64,000 bases of DNA from Streptosporangiaceae bacterium (GTDB lineage: Bacteria; Actinomycetota; Actinomycetes; Streptosporangiales; Streptosporangiaceae). Every line of letters begins with the position of its first letter. Position 1 is the stretch's first letter. Below are positions 49,286 through 60,000 of the stretch, piece after piece. The notes under the pieces are model-generated. The model did not search any database, was not told the DNA's origin, and was given only the letters and a program-made list of their open reading frames with translations. Location: contig JAFARZ010000283.1 in NCBI GenBank assembly GCA_019245115.1, forward strand, positions 1 through 64,000, written 5' to 3'. The position numbers and the translations under genes are program-made.

Positions 49286-50680
49286 ATGGAGCAGACCGAC
49301 GTCATCGTGCTTGGCACGGGTCCCGGTGGTGAATACGCGGCGGAGACACTGGCCGAGGCCGGTCTGCACGTCACCGCCGTCGAGCCGCGGCTGATGGGGG
49401 GTGAATGCCCGTACTTCGGCTGCGTGCCGACCAAGATGATGATCCGCGCGTCCAACCTGCTGGCCGAGGCCAGGCGGGTGCCCGGCATGGCCGGTACCGA
49501 TACGGTCACCCCCGACTGGTCGCCGGTCGCACGGCGGATCCGCGAGGAAGCCACCGACTACTGGAACGACAAGGCAGCCGTCGACCGGTTCACCGGCAAG
49601 GGCGGCCACTTCGTCCGCGGCGCCGGCAAGCTCACCGGCCCCCGAACGGTCGCCGTCACCACGCCGGACGGCGACACCCTCGAACTCCAGGCCCGTAAGG
49701 GGGTCATCCTCAACACCGGCACAAACCCCGCCATCCCGCCGATCGACGGCCTGGCCGGCACCCCGTACTGGACCAACCGGGACATCGTGCAGGCCGAGCG
49801 GGTGCCGGCATCGCTGCTCATCCTGGGTGGCGGCGCGATCGGCGTCGAGCTGGCCCAGGTCTTCGCCCGGTTCGGCGCCGACGTAACCGTCGTGGAGGCC
49901 GCCCCCCGTCTGCTCCCGCTGGAGGAGCCGCAGGCCAGCACGCTGATCGAGCGGATCTTCACCGGCGAGGGCATCAAGGTGTGCACCAACGCCCCCGCCG
50001 AGCGGGTCTCTCACCACGAGACGCACTTCACCGTGCACGTGGGCCAGGCCGCGCTCACCGCCGAGCGCCTGCTGGTCGCCACCGGCCGCAAGGTGGACCT
50101 CGCCGCGATCGGCGTCGGCTCGGTCGGCCTGGATGAGAAGGCCCGGTTCATCGAGACCGACGGGTGGATGCGAGCCGCCGAGGGCCTGTGGGCGATCGGC
50201 GACATCACCGGCAAGGGACAGTTCACCCACGTGTCGATGTACCAGGCGGATATCGCGGTTCGCGACATCCTCTCGGAAGGCACGAGCGCCAAATCCGGCA
50301 AACAGGGCCCGGCCGACTACCGCGCGGTACCCCGGGTAACGTTCACCGATCCGGAGATCGGCTCGGTCGGCATGACCGAGGCCCAGGCCCGCGAGGCGGG
50401 CATAAACATACGGGTGGGGTGTACGGAGGTGCCATATTCCGCTCGGGGCTGGATTCACAAGGTCGGCAACGAGGGTTTTATAAAGATCATTGAGGACAAC
50501 GAACGGTCGGTGGTCATAGGAGCCAGTTCCGCTGGTCCGGCCGGCGGCGAAGTCCTCAGCGCCCTGCAAGTCGCGATCCGCGGCGAGGTTCCGGTGCCGA
50601 CGTTGCGGAATATGGCATACGCTTACCCCACTTTCTACCGCGCGATCGAAGAAGCCTTGAAGGACCTGAAGGAGATCTGA
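49286..50680 (+). CDS. FAD-dependent pyridine nucleotide-disulfide oxidoreductase
   Basis: VLGTGPGGEYAAETLAEAG; GGECPYFGCVPTKMMIRA; LLILGGGAIGVELAQVFARFG. Confidence 0.93.
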   Translation: MEQTDVIVLGTGPGGEYAAETLAEAGLHVTAVEPRLMGGECPYFGCVPTKMMIRASNLLAEARRVPGMAGTDTVTPDWSPVARRIREEATDYWNDKAAVDRFTGKGGHFVRGAGKLTGPRTVAVTTPDGDTLELQARKGVILNTGTNPAIPPIDGLAGTPYWTNRDIVQAERVPASLLILGGGAIGVELAQVFARFGADVTVVEAAPRLLPLEEPQASTLIERIFTGEGIKVCTNAPAERVSHHETHFTVHVGQAALTAERLLVATGRKVDLAAIGVGSVGLDEKARFIETDGWMRAAEGLWAIGDITGKGQFTHVSMYQADIAVRDILSEGTSAKSGKQGPADYRAVPRVTFTDPEIGSVGMTEAQAREAGINIRVGCTEVPYSARGWIHKVGNEGFIKIIEDNERSVVIGASSAGPAGGEVLSALQVAIRGEVPVPTLRNMAYAYPTFYRAIEEALKDLKEI

Positions 50681-50687
50681 CGGAGTA

Positions 50688-51398
50688 GTGTCACAGCGTC
50701 CGGCAGCGGTCGCGTTCGACGTGATCGGCACGTTGATGTCGCTGGAGCCGCTGCGCGATCGGCTGCCCCGCCCGGACCTGCTGGAGGCCTGGTACATCCG
50801 CACCCTCCGGGACGGCGCTGCGCTGTCCGCCAGTGGCGGATACGCGGACTTCCCCGACGTGGCCGCCGCGGCGCTGCGCGCGGTCACCGGCTACACGATC
50901 AACGACACGCAGGTGGCGCGCGTGATGGCCGGGTTCGACGAACTGCCCGCCTTCCCCGACGCGCTGCCGGCCATGCAGCAGTTGCATGTGGCGGGCGTGC
51001 GGGTCATCTGCCTGACCAACGGCACCGCGACCGCCACCGGGGCGTTCCTCGACCGGGCCGGGCTGCGGCGTTACGTAGAGCGGGTGGTTTCCGTGGCCGA
51101 AGTCGGCCGCTGGAAACCCGCCACGATCGTGTACCGCTACGCCGCCGAGATGCTGGACGTGCCGCCGCGGCAGATGGCCCTGGTCGCCGCGCACGACTGG
51201 GACTGTCACGGCGCGAAGGCCGCCGGGCTGATCACCGGCTGGATCAGCCGCGAATCGAACGGCCCTGCTGGTCGGGGGGACGACCCCCCGGACCCCCCGC
51301 ACTATAGTCCGCTGTTCCTGCCACCCGACGTAACGGGCGCCGATCTGGGCGACGTCGCTTCATCCCTGCTCGCCGAGTGGGACGCTCACATCGGCTAG
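50688..51398 (+). CDS. HAD-superfamily hydrolase, haloacid dehalogenase type
   Basis: AVAFDVIGTLMSLEPLRDRL; VAAHDWDCHGAKAAGL. Confidence 0.92.
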   Translation: MSQRPAAVAFDVIGTLMSLEPLRDRLPRPDLLEAWYIRTLRDGAALSASGGYADFPDVAAAALRAVTGYTINDTQVARVMAGFDELPAFPDALPAMQQLHVAGVRVICLTNGTATATGAFLDRAGLRRYVERVVSVAEVGRWKPATIVYRYAAEMLDVPPRQMALVAAHDWDCHGAKAAGLITGWISRESNGPAGRGDDPPDPPHYSPLFLPPDVTGADLGDVASSLLAEWDAHIG

Positions 51399-52586
51399 CC
51401 GCGCCGTATCGACCACCTCGCCACGGCGGATGAGCTGCTGAACTGCGTCGTTCACGTCCCAGACATTCACGTTCATGCCAGCCAGCACGCGTCCCTGCTT
51501 CAGCCAGAAGACGACGAATTCGCGCCGCTGCTTGTCCCCGCGGAACACCACCTCGTCGTAACCGCCGGGCGCGACGTAGCCGGAGTACTCCATGCCCAGG
51601 TCGTACTGGTCGGTGAAGAAGTACGGCAGCCGGTCGTAGGTGACATCCTGGCCGAGCATCGCCTTGGCCGCGACCTGCGGCTGGTTCAGCGCGTTGGCCC
51701 AGTGCTCGACCCGGACGCTGGTCCGCAGCAGCGGGTGATAGGCACAGGCCACGTCCCCGGCGGCGTAGATGTCGGGGTCGGAGGTCCGCAAGCTGGCGTC
51801 GACCTCGATGCCGTCCTCGATCTCCAGGCCGGCGGCCTCGGCCAGCTGGGTGTTCGGCATGACCCCGACGCCGACGACGACCGCTTCGGCCGGGATGTGG
51901 GTGCCGTCGACCAGCCGGACACCGTTGACCCGGCCGGTGCCGGTGATGTCGTCCACTCCGACCCCGAGCTTCAGGTCAACCCCGTGGTCACGATGCAGGT
52001 CGGCGAAGACCTGCGCCACCTCGGGACCCAGAACCCGGAGCAGGGGGAGCTCGGCCATCTCGGCGACGGTGACGTCAGCTCCGGCGGTCCTCGCGGCGGC
52101 GGCCGTCTCCAGCCCGATCCAGCCCGCGCCGATGACCACCACGCGCTTGGCGCTCTGGAAGGCCGCCTTGATCCGGTCGCTGTCGGTGGCCGTGCGGAGG
52201 TAATAGACGCCTTCGAGACCGGCGCCTGGCACCTGGATGCGGCGCGGTGAGGAACCGGTGGTAAGCAGGAGCTTGGCATAGGACTGCGTGCCGCCGTCGG
52301 CCAGGGTGAGCTGGTGCGCGGCGCGGTCGATGCCCGTGACCGTGGTATTCAGGCGCAACTCGACGTTGTTCTGCTCGTACCACTCCGGCGGATGAACGTA
52401 GATGCTGTCCCGCTCCGCCTTGCCCAGCAGGTATTCCTTGGACAGCGGCGGCCGCTCGTACGGGCGTTCCGATTCGGCGCCGATGAGGACGACGGGCCCG
52501 TCGAAACCTTCCGCCCGCAGTGTCTCCGCCGCCTTGGCCCCCGCCAGGCTCGCTCCCACGATCACGTAAGCAGAGTTGGCAGTCAT
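51360..52586 (-). CDS. FAD/NAD(P)-dependent oxidoreductase, ferredoxin-reductase type
   Basis: YVIVGASLAGAKAAETLRAEGFDGPVVLIGAESERPYERPPLSKEYL. Confidence 0.94.
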   Translation of the reverse strand: MTANSAYVIVGASLAGAKAAETLRAEGFDGPVVLIGAESERPYERPPLSKEYLLGKAERDSIYVHPPEWYEQNNVELRLNTTVTGIDRAAHQLTLADGGTQSYAKLLLTTGSSPRRIQVPGAGLEGVYYLRTATDSDRIKAAFQSAKRVVVIGAGWIGLETAAAARTAGADVTVAEMAELPLLRVLGPEVAQVFADLHRDHGVDLKLGVGVDDITGTGRVNGVRLVDGTHIPAEAVVVGVGVMPNTQLAEAAGLEIEDGIEVDASLRTSDPDIYAAGDVACAYHPLLRTSVRVEHWANALNQPQVAAKAMLGQDVTYDRLPYFFTDQYDLGMEYSGYVAPGGYDEVVFRGDKQRREFVVFWLKQGRVLAGMNVNVWDVNDAVQQLIRRGEVVDTARLADVSVPLGEQG

Positions 52587-52865
52587 GATCCCGACGTTAT
52601 CCCCGTTGACCCTCGGGTAGCCAGAGGCGCGGCCGTGGCGCGGTGACACGGTGAGCGATGGAAGCGGTGCGCAATAGGTGCGAATTGCGTGCGCCGTAAT
52701 TGCGCATTCGGTTTGTTAGTTTCTGGTGAGACACGTCTGGTACCGGCGGGACGGTCACTCCGCGTGACCGTCAAGCAGGGGGCACCAACGTTTCCGCGGA
52801 GACGTCCCGCGCAATTGCGCCGGGCCGTTTCCGCGGAAACGCGGAAGACCGTCCGGGACCGTTAT

Positions 52866-53290
52866 GCCCCGGTACCGGGGCAGAGCGTGCGGGACCGCTC
52901 TGCCCCGGTACCGCGGATGTCGCCCGGGCCCGGTAGATCCCAGCACCGAGGCAGGCTGCCTGGAACTTGATTGCGCCGGTACCGCTTTGCGCCGGTACCG
53001 CGGCAGGACGTCGGGTACCGCTAAACCCGGCACCGAGGCAAGCTGCCTGGAACGCATTGCCCGGTACTGGGGCAGAGCGCTCGGGAACCGCTAAACCCTG
53101 GCACCGAGGCAAGCTGCTGGAACCGCATTGCACCGGTACTGGGCAGGACGCCGGGTACCGCTAGACCCCGCACCGAGGCAGGCTGCTGGAACCGCATTGC
53201 GCCGCTACTGGGGCAGGCTGCCGGGTACCGCTGTACCCCGCACCGAGGCAAGCTGCCTGGTACCGCTTGCCTGATATTGGGGCAGCAGCC
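52866..53290. repeat. Tandem repeat array, period about 70 bp
   Basis: gcaccgaggca anchors at 52943, 53030, 53101, 53170, 53240 (spacings 87, 71, 69, 70). Confidence 0.93.
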
Positions 53291-53502
53291 CAAGACGATT
53301 TTGCCTCAGTGCGAGGTAGGCCGCCGGAACCGGTGGCCCGTGGGCAGGCTCCCATATTGGGATATTTAAGCATTGGTCGGCACGCTTCGCGTTTGGGCGG
53401 AGAGGGGATCGGAATTGTCGTGGGCGTTTACCCGATACGCGTTGTGGACGGCTGCGGTTTGCTGGCATATGGCCGTTATGTGGGCGGTGGCGTGGTGGGC
53501 TA

Positions 53503-53580
53503 CGCGGAAGGAAAGGGCCCTGCGGAAGAAAGGGTACCGGTTTCCGGCGCCTTTTCTTCCAGAGGGCTTTTAACTTCCAT
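53503..53580 (-). repeat. Dispersed stem-loop element, copy 2 (inverted relative to copy 1)
   Basis: Reverse complement aligns to 22771-22848; followed on + by GGGCTTTTAA. Confidence 0.85.
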
Positions 53581-53822
53581 GAGGTGCTGGGGCATGTGAC
53601 CGTTATGTGGTGATACACGTACTGTAGTTGGCCGGGGGCGGTGCGGGCGCTTCAGTGATGGCGATACGGCGAAATGTCGGGAATGTGCGCTATTCGGGGA
53701 TGTTTCCGTTGGGGGATAAGGTCCGTGATGTTTCGCGGGCTGGTAAACCGGGGGTGGGGGGCACGCGTCACATTGGTGGGAACTCTGGGGAGGGGTTGAG
53801 GGACTTGGAACGTGTTCGGATC

Positions 53823-54608
53823 ATGCGCGCGGTCTGCGTGCTGGCGCTGACGGGCGCCGCATTCGCTGGGCAGGCATTTCCGTCATTTGCCGGTACCGGC
53901 TTGAAGCGCATTCACGATCCCGGGCGGGTCACCTACTCGGTCCACCTCACCTCATGTCACGCGCGTGATCGCGGCCAGCTGCCCGATCCTTCGTGCACGC
54001 CGGGAAGCATCGATCCGGCCGTCACCGCGGCGGATATCCACTCAACGATCTGCCGGGCGGGATGGACCACGAAGGTACGGCCACCGGAAGCGCAGACCGA
54101 GCGGGCCAAATACAACGTCGCGTATCCGGCGTATCACATTTCGCACGGCGCGGTCAGCGAGCTGGACCACCTCGTGCCGCTGGAGCTGGGCGGCAGCAAC
54201 GACATCACGAACCTGTGGCCCGAGGTCGGCCGGGTGCCGAACCCGAAGGACAAGGTCGAGTACGCGCTGAACCGGGCCGTTTGCCAGGGGAAGGTCAGCC
54301 TGGCCGCGGCGCAGAACGCGATCGCGTCCAACTGGCTGACCGCGCTGGCGCGGCTGGGCCTCACCGGCGGACATGGCGGCGGCGCGTGGTGCACCGCCGC
54401 CGCCTCGTACAACTCGACGTACCACGACTACGACGTCTACGTGCACTCCAACCAGCCGGACCGGACGGTGACGGCCACCGCCAGCAACGGAGCGTCACAC
54501 AGCTACCACACCAACGGTTCCGGCTACGCCGACGTGTTCCTGCGGGCCGCCGCGGGCAACCGGGTCACCGTCACCGTGGGCGCGGCGTCGTGCTCGACGA
54601 CCGCCTAG
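53823..54608 (+). CDS. Secreted HNH-endonuclease-like protein
   Basis: Signal peptide MRAVCVLALTGAAFAGQAFPSFA; SELDHLVPLELGGSNDITNLWPE HNH-like motif. Confidence 0.82.
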   Translation: MRAVCVLALTGAAFAGQAFPSFAGTGLKRIHDPGRVTYSVHLTSCHARDRGQLPDPSCTPGSIDPAVTAADIHSTICRAGWTTKVRPPEAQTERAKYNVAYPAYHISHGAVSELDHLVPLELGGSNDITNLWPEVGRVPNPKDKVEYALNRAVCQGKVSLAAAQNAIASNWLTALARLGLTGGHGGGAWCTAAASYNSTYHDYDVYVHSNQPDRTVTATASNGASHSYHTNGSGYADVFLRAAAGNRVTVTVGAASCSTTA

Positions 54609-55315
54609 CCGCGCCCGGCCTGGGCGGTGCTCAGTACCCGCACACCGCCGGCGAACCTGGCCAGCTCCGCGCTGTCCCAGCCGAGTGACATGGGGGCCTG
54701 GACCTGGGCCCAGTGACCGCCCGCGACCTGGAACGTCAGGATCTCGGTGTCCCCGCCAGCCTGCGCGGCGGACTCGAAGAAGCCCGGCCGCCCGTTCACC
54801 GGCTGAGGGGTCCCGGCCGACGGCGAGGTGGCGTCCGCGGACTGGAGCATGACGACCAGCTTCCCGAGGAAACTGTCGGGGTTGGTGTCCTTGTCACCGG
54901 GCGGCGCGATGGTGAGCGCGAACGGGGTGCTGCCCTGCACCACCCAGTCGCGGGGCATCCAGCTCACCCGGTATCCGGGCGGCTGAGTGCCGGTCCACGC
55001 CACAAGCGCGATCGACCCGGGGCCCGCGGGAGCCTTGGAAGGCCTTGGAGCCGAGGAGGCGTGCCGCGTCCTGGCCGCCTGTCCGCTGGCGCTCCCAGCC
55101 GCGGAACCACCTGGCTGGCCGACCGGGCCACCGCCGTGGAGCGCCACGGGCACCAGCGCTCCGGCGGCTATCGCCGCGGTCACCCCCGCGCCGCCCAGCA
55201 GGCGCCGACGGCGCAGCAGCCTGCGACCCCGCTCCAGGTCTGCCCTCGGGTCGGACACGGTATCGGCAGGGGCCTTGTCCAGCGCCAGGTTAAGCAATTC
55301 CTTTACATCGTTCAC
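54605..55315 (-). CDS. Membrane-anchored protein, probable partner of the adjacent ECF sigma factor
   Basis: LERGRRLLRRRRLLGGAGVTAAIAAGALVPVAL single TM; 4-nt overlap with sigma gene. Confidence 0.7.
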   Translation of the reverse strand: MNDVKELLNLALDKAPADTVSDPRADLERGRRLLRRRRLLGGAGVTAAIAAGALVPVALHGGGPVGQPGGSAAGSASGQAARTRHASSAPRPSKAPAGPGSIALVAWTGTQPPGYRVSWMPRDWVVQGSTPFALTIAPPGDKDTNPDSFLGKLVVMLQSADATSPSAGTPQPVNGRPGFFESAAQAGGDTEILTFQVAGGHWAQVQAPMSLGWDSAELARFAGGVRVLSTAQAGRG

Positions 55316-55842
55316 CGGGTACTCCCTTCGCTCACCTGCGGGTCAGCGAGCAGCTCACGCAGCCTCGCCGCACCCTTGGCCGTCTGGCTCTTCACCGTGC
55401 CCTCGCTACAGTGCAGCAGCTCAGCGGTCTGCTCGACGCTGAGGTCAAGCCAGTACCGCAACACCACGGCCGCCCGCATGCCGGGCGGCAGGCCGGCGAG
55501 CGCCGCCCGGACGTCGTGCCCGTCTATCCCGGACCGAAGCGAGTCCGGGGGCAACGGGGCCAGGGCATCGGGCGGTTCGGGCACATTCCGCTCCCGCCGC
55601 CTGCTCGGCCGGCGGATCTCGTCGATATGCGCGTTGACGATGATCCGCCACACATAGCCGAAGTACGTGCCAGACCGCCGGACCCTGGGCCAGGCCACAT
55701 AGAGCCGGGCGAGGGCGGTCTGGACAAGATCCTCGGCGAGATGCGTGTCTCCGGCCGTGAGCAGGCAGGTGGACCGCAGCAGGTCGACGCGGCGAGCGCG
55801 GACGAAAGCCGAGAACTCCTCGTCGCGCGATGGTCGTGACAT
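55312..55842 (-). CDS. SigE-family ECF RNA polymerase sigma factor
   Basis: EEFSAFVRARRVDLLRSTCLLTAGDTHLAEDLVQTALARLYVAW; LDLSVEQTAELLHCSEGTVKSQTAKG. Confidence 0.94.
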   Translation of the reverse strand: MSRPSRDEEFSAFVRARRVDLLRSTCLLTAGDTHLAEDLVQTALARLYVAWPRVRRSGTYFGYVWRIIVNAHIDEIRRPSRRRERNVPEPPDALAPLPPDSLRSGIDGHDVRAALAGLPPGMRAAVVLRYWLDLSVEQTAELLHCSEGTVKSQTAKGAARLRELLADPQVSEGSTR

Positions 55843-55967
55843 GAACACCTCCTCATCCTGACTACGGATCACCGCTCGCATGAGGTTGCCTGTGATCGTC
55901 GCGGATAAGGTGTCGGACGTGAGCGAGGTATTCCATGTACGGGTCAAGATCCGCGGTCTGCGCCGCT

Positions 55968-56948
55968 TCACGGCACGGTGATGACGACCTTGCCGCGCAC
56001 ATGCCCCTGCTCGACGTAGCGGAGGGCCGCCGCCGTGTCAGCCAGCGGGTAGGTCCGGTCGATGACCGGCGTGAGCGTGCCGCTCTCGACGAATTCGCTG
56101 ACCGCCGTCAGTTCGGCTCGCTCCTGCCGGACCGGGAGGATCCTGAGGTGCTGCCGGACGAAACGGTCAGCCAGGGCCGCCTTGACCATGGCACCCACCG
56201 GTCCGAAGAATTCGCCGGGTGAGCCGCCCGCGTTGATCACAAGCGTCCCGGTGCGGGTCAGCGCCCGTCGCAGCGATCTCAGCGGCCGGTTGCCGACGTT
56301 GTCGAGGATCAGGTCATACGCCTCACGCCGGGCGGTGAAGTCTTCTGACGTGTAGTCGATCACCCGCGAGGCGCCGAGCGAGCGCACCAGTTCCACGTTG
56401 GACGTGCGGCACACGCCGGTGACCTCCGCGCCCAGTGCAACGGCGATCTGCACGGCGAACGTGCCGACGCCGCCCGCCGCACCGTTGATGAGCACCCGCT
56501 GGCCGGCCTGGACCTTCCCGGCATCCCGGATTCCGCGCAGGGCCGTGGTCGCCGCCACGGGGAGCGTCGCGGCCTGCTCGAACGTCAGGTTCGCCGGTTT
56601 TGGCGCGAGCCTGTCCGCCGCTCCCGCGGCGTACTCGGAGAAAGCGCCCGGGCAGAAGCCGAAGACCTCGTCGCCGGGCTGGAGTCCGCGCACGGATGCG
56701 CCGACCGTCTCCACTACGCCCGCCGCATCGAGCCCCGCCACCGGGTGCGCCGGCCTGGTCAGGCCAAGGCCGCCGGGTATCAAGCGGGCGATGACGGGGT
56801 TACCGCGCAGCATGTGCCAGTCGTACGGGTTCAGCGCGGCGGCGCACACCCGGATCAGGACGTCGTTGGGGCCGACTTCGGGCAGGTCGAGGTCCGACAG
56901 CCGCATGACGTCGGGAGGACCGAACCGCTCTTGTGCAATCGCTTTCAT
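55968..56948 (-). CDS. NADP-dependent oxidoreductase (quinone oxidoreductase-like MDR)
   Basis: MKAIAQERFGPPDVMRLSDLDLPEVGPNDVLIRV; LINGAAGGVGTFAVQIA. Confidence 0.94.
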   Translation of the reverse strand: MKAIAQERFGPPDVMRLSDLDLPEVGPNDVLIRVCAAALNPYDWHMLRGNPVIARLIPGGLGLTRPAHPVAGLDAAGVVETVGASVRGLQPGDEVFGFCPGAFSEYAAGAADRLAPKPANLTFEQAATLPVAATTALRGIRDAGKVQAGQRVLINGAAGGVGTFAVQIAVALGAEVTGVCRTSNVELVRSLGASRVIDYTSEDFTARREAYDLILDNVGNRPLRSLRRALTRTGTLVINAGGSPGEFFGPVGAMVKAALADRFVRQHLRILPVRQERAELTAVSEFVESGTLTPVIDRTYPLADTAAALRYVEQGHVRGKVVITVP

Positions 56949-57068
56949 GCGTCCACGGTGGCGCCGGGGTGTTGTGACAATGCGGTGAATCGCTGGAGGG
57001 GCTGTTGAGCGCCTGGTCGGTCATACTGGGGCTATAAACCGGTTCGCGGCTAGGCAAGGAGCGACCTG

Positions 57069-60000
57069 ATGGTGCGGCAGGTGCGTCTTCTGGGCGGGGT
57101 CAGCGCCATCACCGATGGGGGAGAACAGGCCGATATCGGTCCCGCGAAATGCCAGGCGCTGCTTGCCGCCCTCGCGCTATCAGCCGGGAAGGCAGTACCG
57201 GTATGGCGCCTGGCCGATCTGGTGTGGGGTGAGGAGCCGCCGCGGACGGCCGACCGGACCCTGCAGTCATACGCCACCCGGCTGCGAAAAGGGCTCGGGC
57301 CTGACTCGATCGTCCGGACCGGGGCGGCGTACCGGTTGGACGTGGCGGCCGACGCGGTGGATGTCATCAGGTTCCAGCGTCATCTCGACGCCGGGGACAT
57401 CGACGCGGCCCTGGCCGAGTGGACCGGCGTTCCGTTGGCCGGGCTGGACGTCCCGGGGCTGACCGCGACGGTGAACGGGCTGGTCGAGCAGTGGCTGACC
57501 GCGGTGGAGACCGAGCTAGCGCGTCTTGTCGACGCCGACGCGCCGGTGGTCATCGGCCGGCTCACCGAGCTGACGACCACCCACCCGTACCGCGAGGGAC
57601 TGTGGGTGCTGCTGATGAGGGCCCTGTACCGGGCGGGCCGCCAGGCCGATGCCCTCGCCGCGTACCGCGTGGCCCGGCACAACCTCACCGAGCACCTAGG
57701 GGTCGAACCCGGTCCGGCGCTGCGCGAGATCGAAACGCTGATCCTCAGCCATGACGAGCGGCTGCTCGATGGCCGGGGGGCCAGGCCGCCGACCCGGCCG
57801 GATGCCCGGCCGACGGGGACGGTCACGTTCGGCTTCTGCGAGATAGCCGACTCCGGGCTGTGGTGGGCCAGGCACCGACCGGAAATGGCGACGGCGGTGA
57901 CGAGCCTCGACGGGATCGTGCGCGGTGCGGCGGATGGCCACGGCGGCTATGTCTTCGCTGTCGGCGGCGATTCGTTCGGAGTGGCGTTCGGGCGCGCCGC
58001 CGACGCCGTCGCGTGGGCCGCCGGCATACACGCCGCGGTGAGCGGCGGTATCGGAATCAAGATCGGCCTGCACACCGGGGAGGACGACGGGAAGGGGCCC
58101 GGGTACTTCGGTCCCGCGGTCAACCTGGCGGCGCGCCTCGCGGCCGCCGGGCACGGCGGCCAGACGCTCGTCTCGGCTACCACCGCCGGGCTGCTGGACG
58201 AAACCGGCCTGCGTGATCTCGGAACCTATCGTCTCGACGGCGTCGTTGCCGAGCAGCGCGTCTTCCAGATCGGCGACGAAGAGCACCCGCCGCTACGGAC
58301 CGCGCGGAGCCGTCACGGGAACCTGCCCAGGCGACCCGGTCGCCTCATCGGACGCGATGACGCGCTCACCGCCATCGACGACGCGCTGGCCGTCGCGCCG
58401 GTCGTGACGCTGGTCGGGCCGGGCGGAATAGGCAAAACCCGGCTCGCAGTGGCGGCGGCCGCCCGGCGTGGCGACGTCGACGGGGTCTGGCTGATCGAAC
58501 TGGCCGAGATCGCTTCGCCCGGTGCCGTCCCCCGCGCCGTCGCCGGCCCTCTGGCGATCAAGGAGGTACCGGGACAAGATCTGACGCAGTCCATCGTCAC
58601 GGCGTTGCGGTCCCGGCGGGCGGTGCTGGTCCTGGACAATTGCGAGCACGTCATAGATGCCGCCGCAGAACTGGCCCAGGCCATCGCCGACAACTGCCCG
58701 GGCGTGCACATTCTCGCCACGTCCCGGGAGGGTCTGGCGCTGCGCCATGGTCAGGAGCGCCTGGTAACCGTCACCCCGCTGGAACCGTCCGGCCCGGGTG
58801 CCGAACTGTTCAGCGAACGCGCGTGCGCGATCTCACCCGCTTTCGACCCGTGCGCCGAGCGCAAGGTCATCGAGGAGATCTGCCGTCGTCTCGACGGCGT
58901 CCCGCTGGCCATCGAGCTGGCCGCGGCCAGGACCGCGAGCTTCACCCCCGCGGATTTGCTGAAGCGGCTCGATGACCAGCTGCGATTGCTGATCGGCGGC
59001 GGACGGACCGGCTCCGTGCGGCACCGGACGCTGCGGGCCACCATCGGCTGGTCATACGACCTGCTCAGCGTGCGGCAGCGGCGGCTGTTCGAGGTACTGT
59101 CGGTCTTCACCGGACCGTTCGACCTCGCCGCGGCCGAAACGATCGCGAACGAGGGTGAGCTCGGCGCCGCTGATGTCGACGACCTGCTGGGTGACCTGGT
59201 CACGCGATCGATGCTGGTGGTCGAATCCGGTCCGTTCGGGCGGCGCTTCCGGTTGCTGGAAACCATGCGGCAGTTCGCCGCCGAGCGACTGGCCAGGGCC
59301 GGCGTCACGGACCTGGTGGCCGCGCGCCACGCCCGGTGGTGCCTCGGCCGGGTCACGAACATCCAGCCACTCCTGGCCGGTCAAGGCGAGGTCGAAGGCG
59401 TCGCCCGGCTCGATGAGCTCTGGCCCAACCTCCGGGCCGCGTTCGACTGGGCCTGCGCCCGCGACGATCGCCGCCTGGCTTTCGCATTCGTCCGGCCTAT
59501 CGTGGCCGAGGTCGTCCTTCGCAGTCGAGGCGAGCTCGGTGACTGGCTCGAGCGGATTCTTGCCATCACGCCATCCGACGACACCGAACTCATCGTTTTC
59601 TCACTCACCTGGATTGCTCAGCGGTACAAGGTAGGCCAGAATCCCGAGGCCTACGACCGTCTCGCCAGCCGCTTCGCTGAGCTGGACCATCCCTTGATCC
59701 ACCATGCCCGGGCCTCGGTCCACGAGGGTTTCGCGTCGCTGGCCAGGCTGGCGCCGCCCGCCATCGCGGAGCTGCGCCAGCAAGGCGACGATGACCTGGC
59801 TGAGCAGTTCGAGCTCGATGTGGGGGCGGCCCTGGTGTTCGGCGGGCAGTTCACGGCAGGAGACGCCCGGATCGCGGCGCTGGCCGAGCGGTACCGGGCC
59901 TACGGACCGCCGACCCTGCTGCACCTGTCCCTGGTGCTACTCGGCTATTCCGCGATGCTCCAGGGCAAACATGATCTCGCGTACCGCCTGTTCGACGAGG

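Noticed and set aside
49241-50887. 548-aa minus-strand ORF opposite the disulfide oxidoreductase
   Set aside because: Antisense shadow frame; the forward frame has clear FAD/NAD motifs.
52866-53290. Possible CRISPR array
   Set aside because: Units are contiguous tandem repeats of about 70 bp with gradual divergence, no distinct spacers and no cas genes in the window.
52755-53618. Several ORFs of 60-137 aa across the tandem array
   Set aside because: They only reflect repeat translation in multiple frames; no RBS or conserved domain seen.
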